A stretch of 64,000 nucleotides of DNA from Congeria kusceri. Taxonomy: Eukaryota > Mollusca > Bivalvia > Myida > Dreissenidae. Below, one piece after another: positions 59,445-64,000 of this stretch. The translations under genes and the position numbers were made by a program. The stretch lies in NCBI GenBank assembly GCA_027627225.1, contig CM051033.1, forward strand, positions 49,784,516 through 49,848,515. Reading direction: 5' to 3'. The notes beneath the pieces were generated by a model. The model had not been told where the DNA came from and ran no database searches. It worked only from the letters and a program-made list of their open reading frames with translations. Position 1 is the stretch's first letter, and the number at the start of each line of letters is the position of its first letter.

Positions 59445-62105
59445 ACATTAATTTTCGGACCATTCAACTTTTGGGCCGAAATTGCAGAATGAAAGTTCAT
59501 TGGCACTTCGAGCACTGACCACGCAATGGTTGTAAATATCATAATAGTGAAATTGTTTTGTTTACATAGTCCGTTTGATTTCATTTTCTGGCCAAATATT
59601 ATTGAATTTTCAAATAAGCAAAAAGCAATATGCCGAAGTTAACATGTTTATCGTCATGACAATGAAGAAAACATAAGGTTACATAGTATGTTTTATATGT
59701 GACGTCTTAAAAGGAAATACGCTCAGGTTGGAAACTCGTCACTTTACGGGTAAACATCAATTTCAATGAATAAAATTATCAAGCGTTGTTAATGCAATTT
59801 GTCGTTACTGCTTTTCATTTAGCGTGCACATGACACATGGAACATACTTTCTGCGATTGCAACCCTTCACGGATATAAACATTTAATTGGGGGGAAATAT
59901 GAACACTATGTGTTCACATTTATGATTATGGTTGATGCATAAAATAGGGCTCAAACTAGGTAATCATACACAACAGTCACATTAAGTTTACTTACACTTA
60001 AATATCTTTTAAAGAGAGGAATTTTCAAAATATGTTTACAATTTACCCCAAGGATAAATCTTCTAAAACTTATCAGTTGGCACCTATTGAAAATGCCATA
60101 TTATGCCAATCATATATACATGCTTAAGTAGCACTGTTACAATTGTTACTATAAGGCTGTGATAACTAGATTTAAGTGGCTTTACCCTCCATGGGAGCAT
60201 CAAAGCAATGCCATTAACATATGTTGGTATATAATGTTCAAACTTATATTATGATTGACACATATTTATAGAGGAATTCAATTGTCCTAATCTATCAAAA
60301 CAATCTACAAAAAGTAGAATTAAAGTTCTTAAGGTACATTGGTTGAGACTGTGTATATTGCTGTTTTATTTAAAAGATCGTCTTGTATCTAGTGCAATAA
60401 TTTAACCCTTCGGTGTTATATGTGCTAAGCTCGTATAAAAACCGTAAATCTAAATGCAAAATGATACGGATCCTCACATGTTAAAACTATCAAAAGCCTG
60501 TTTAATGATTCCTTACATCACTCAATTAATTTGCACATGAATGGCATTTGTGGCAGGGTCAATTATGACACATTGAAGTGCCTGTCAATAGAGATGTTGC
60601 GCAGCTGTGTAGGCACTTGGTATATATACCATATTTTGATTGTGTGAAGATAAACTGGTGTATGTTATGTAGTTAACGATAATCAGTGTTGATCTGTTGT
60701 TTTTTATAAACATGTATAAGTGATGTATTATTATAATAAATAAATTAGAATGAACCGGACTTGACGGTTATGTTAGTTATATTTGCGTTGAAATTACCAA
60801 AGATGATTGGACGCCTTAAACTGTATAAGGTTACTGCAACAGGTTTCTCAAGTTAATCATTAAGTTCATACACAATTCTAGCACGCATATAGCTTCTAGA
60901 GAACGTTGTTATACAACAGTTTATATGTTATTGTTTAATATAAAAGTTTTTTTAGTTCGGATAATCTTGATAATGTCGTGATACCCAGATTTGATTCTCC
61001 AATTATCATCTTGGTTGTTAAGAGAATCTTGCGAATGTTATGTAACAACCAAAATTGATAGTTGATAGCGTTTTAATTTTCCAATTACCATTATAATTGC
61101 TTTATCTATAATGGTGATTAATACACGTTGTTGGATACCTTAACTATTAATTAAAAGAGACTGTGTGGTTTCCATACACATTTGAAAGGATACATGTCTA
61201 TACATCTGGATAATGCAACTTTGGAATAAGTCAACAAGTCAGTATAATAGTAACCATATAACACATTGTCTATAATGACCACACCAAATAATATGATATC
61301 GTATTTGCTAAGTTATATCTACCTGCGTTATTAAACAAATCGTTGTTTATTAGCCGACAAGCAACGATAATGCGAACATTATTTCGATTCTAACATGACC
61401 TGACAACATTTTCTGCAATTGCAATTGTTTTTACAGTTTCTTAACTATTTTTCGGGTTGTTTATTGATAGTTTAACACCGAAGAATTTCCTTCTTTGTCT
61501 ATAGAAAACTCTGCGCTTGTCATGTTATAATACATTTGTTCCAACGCAGCCAAATATGTATTACTAGTGTGAAGAACCGAAATCGCATGCAATACGGGAT
61601 GTAATCCTAGGTCGTACTATGTTTATGTCATCCACTGTTTAGGTTGTTGTCAGTCACAATTAGAAGGTTATTTTAGACATAATGTTCGATTTATCGTTGT
61701 TTAACGGTCAATGAACAACGATTTGGAGTTCTGATGCGTAGGAATTAAACCACTAGGGCGTGATCTGACAAACAGTTTTGCAATTGTAATGAGTACTACA
61801 TTTTACTATGCTGCGCTCAGAATCAGGACTACTTTGTGCGTTGTTTATTGGGTAGTTTAACTACGATAATTGTGTTCTTTGCCTATAGGACAATCAGCGA
61901 GTATCATTTTAGAATGTAAAATAATTGCTGACCATACCAATTTCGTCGATGAATTGCCTCGCTCGGGCAATGACGTATATACTGTGTTCAACCTCCTCGC
62001 AGCGGTTACTCTCTCGCCTTGGTACACTTCAGTAACCACTGCCACCACGCTATCAAAACTTCCAGATTTGGTAGTTGTCATGGGATACCACTATAAGGAG
62101 GTTGA
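59445..62105. repeat. Background unit copy D (segments P-Q-R-S-T)
   Basis: P at 59445-59600 ('cggaccattcaactttt', 'cacttcgagcactgacc'), Q at 60040-60280 ('aacttatcagttggc'), R at 60520-60770 ('gtgcctgtcaatagagatg', 'gaatgaaccggacttgacg'), S at 60770-61140 ('atgtaacaacc', 'aattgctttatctata') and T at 61210-62100 ('ataattgctgaccatacc'). It is the most complete copy, without a large insertion. Confidence 0.65.
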
Positions 62106-62695
62106 ATATTTATATTTTTTTAAACGTTTTGATTTTATATTATTGTTTATTAACATTCCCACATAAATGATGCATAATTGGTTCAGGTATATATATTACG
62201 AGATGAAATTTAAAAAAGAGATCAATAAAAAGTAATAATAACAACGCAAGGAATTTATGATGTCCACGTGTTGTTCTTCTGCCTGTCCACAATTTTAATT
62301 CGCTCGATTTGATCTGACTTTGGTCACGCGGAATTTCATGCCGGCAGGGAATTAAAGTCGAGCTTTGCTCTGACCCAGTTAAATTTCTGCGCGGTGGTTG
62401 ATATTTTTACGTTCGATAGTGTATTAAACGAGAAGAAATGATATCGTCGGTTAGTAAGCATCCACTACTTTTACAATTGTTTTTTTTTAATGTGGAAAAC
62501 GTGTGTATTAAAAAAACAGTGAGTATTACGTTTTTGCTAGACTTCGATCATCTTCAGTATTGGTGTTATAACCTGTGAGTGAACTCGATGAGATAATCCG
62601 ACTAGAACCGACAGGATCTGAGGCAGACTTCTGATGATATCTCAGCCAAACAATCAAAGCCTTGCGTTCATCGTCGTGCAAGTGAAGGTCAAAAC
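62106..62695. other. Non-coding, nothing recognised
   Basis: No supported feature. The minus-strand frame at 62526-62735 is short and unassigned. Confidence 0.4.
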
Positions 62696-62699
62696 TTTT

Positions 62700-62880
62700 T
62701 ATTTCGCATTCAAATATGTATAACATAACATTCAAGAATTACATTTCAAACAATATGGGTTGTTCCGCCCGAAAAGTTAATTTACAGCGGCAGTAAATCA
62801 ATTCGTCTTACATCTCATTCTTGGCAAATCAGAGAACAAGACATTCTCATGTATACAATAGCGATGTTTGATAATATTAT
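62700..62880. repeat. Background unit copy D, segment U
   Basis: 'aacaatatgggttgttccgc', 'gcggcagtaaatcaat' and 'cagagaacaagacattctc' match 51288-51390. Confidence 0.65.
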
Positions 62881-63460
62881 TTAATAACGCCATAAGGCCT
62901 GAAAGCTTGCCTAGGAATGTGTCTCACTTATACGTGAACCTAGTACATATTATTTGTGTCATGTCATGTAGAAATGTTGTAATAGAGAAAAACATATTTT
63001 TTATTAAAATAAATGTCTTCAACGATAGGAGATTTGTTTACTTTCAAGATACATTCGTATATAATATTCATCTTAGGCGAATGTAATTATTAAATTAAAA
63101 ATAAAATATAACACTAATGTGTTTGATTGCAAAAAAAGAAAAACATTGTATCCAAATGACTGTTTCCGAAATTAATAGAATGACTTATATTATTCAAATG
63201 GTATCGCCTCTTCTGGAGTAGTAATTTTTTGTAATGCAAACTTTGTCCAGAAGCAAACGACCAGTTTTCCTCTCTTTTCACAATGATTAATATACATAAT
63301 TCGTGTCCGACTAAGGACCTGACATGAAGTGATTTTACAACATAGCACTTTAGAAGACTACCGGTGTGTGTAAGTGCAGACTACGTTATAAAATTATGAA
63401 AAAAGAGCCAAGATGGGAAAATACAATCGTTTTCTTTCATATACTGTAACTCAGCAATCC

Positions 63461-63525
63461 TGGACCCGCATTCACCGACCCGTTGTTAGACTTAAGCCAT
63501 AAGAATGAAGAATATTCTTAAAACC
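63461..63525. mobile_element. Possible remnant of a Harbinger terminal repeat
   Basis: 'ggacccgcattcaccgacc' followed by 'gttagacttaag' and 'gaagaatattctt' parallels the left terminus of the 44-kb Harbinger element in sequence and spacing. No opposite end is visible before the window stops. Confidence 0.5.
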
Positions 63526-64000
63526 TGGTACTCACTAACTCTAATTATATCATTCTTGATTTAGTACGATTTAATGACATTAGCGATATACGTACCACCA
63601 TATTTGTGAACAAACCAAACGAAAAATAAAAAAAAAACTTGATTAAAACTAGGAGAACTACCGCATTGGTACGGTCAATACAACGACTGTGGGTTTGAAA
63701 GTCGTGCGACGAACCACACATATCACTTGGCACAGAATTTTTCAAAATATGTAAATAAATAAACACGTTAAGACATGTATTAATAGGTCAATACATTCGC
63801 ACACTAAAGGCATTCATTTTTGGAACACAAATTAACAAAAGCTGATCGGCACGTATTGCCACATCGACACAATGTATCATTCCACTTTCTAGTAAGCGAA
63901 CTTCATAAGGTTCGTTGGTGCAATCAGTTGTGCAATCACACACAGCTGGTGTAAGCATTTAAGATACATTCTGATATTGTATCCAGCTTGGGCGCTAGCA
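63526..64000. other. Non-coding to window end
   Basis: Nothing recognised. Confidence 0.4.

Overview
This is an animal (metazoan) nuclear window, AT-rich and gene-poor. Most protein-coding content is spliced or transposon-derived. Repeat vocabulary points to a bivalve mollusc, probably a heterodont such as a dreissenid or venerid: tRNA-headed SINEs with a 'gagacgttaaaccgaggt' core, a short palindromic element carrying 'gtaaagtgtcgtcc', 'gtgaccttgacctt' satellite units, and 'aagagcaccgcc...' elements with internal tandem repeats. The species assignment is inference from remembered repeat families, not from a search.

Only one host gene is convincing: an intact rhodopsin-class neuropeptide GPCR on the minus strand at 6871-7992, of the myosuppressin / FMRFamide / sex-peptide receptor type. 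It may have a small upstream coding exon at 8837-8849.

Layout. 1-5.9 kb: a minisatellite split by a 0.6-kb inverted-repeat element, plus a MITE fragment. 6-9 kb: a small MITE, a long foldback hairpin and the GPCR. 10.4-11.4 kb: a SINE split by a foldback element that carries tRNA-like sequences in both arms. 12.3-14.7 kb: trinucleotide microsatellites. 16.0-17.2 kb: a pogo/Tigger-like element with a SINE nested inside. 18.0-18.5 kb: a TTAA-flanked MITE carrying a tRNA-like module. 20.2 and 27.7 kb: two more copies of the 0.6-kb element. 29 kb: a palindromic MITE with a downstream duplication. 31.5-34.4 kb: a scrambled Ty3/gypsy insertion with an inverted LTR. 39-40 kb: a Helentron-like element. 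42-43.4 kb: an element bounded by arrays of one palindromic motif. 44.3-51.2 kb: a complete PIF/Harbinger transposon with both proteins, a four-exon HARBI1-like DDE transposase and a seven-exon Myb/SANT-like partner, convergent and enclosed by terminal inverted repeats. 56 kb: a SINE. 57-58 kb: a satellite array.

Under these insertions, from about 35 to 63 kb, lies a non-coding background made of diverged copies of one multi-kb unit in consistent order. I interpret this as an ancient tandem segmental duplication into which the Harbinger, the palindromic-array element and the Helentron-like element later inserted. With the transposon-in-transposon nestings, this is the most distinctive structure in the window. 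No tRNA gene, rRNA gene or CRISPR array could be supported.
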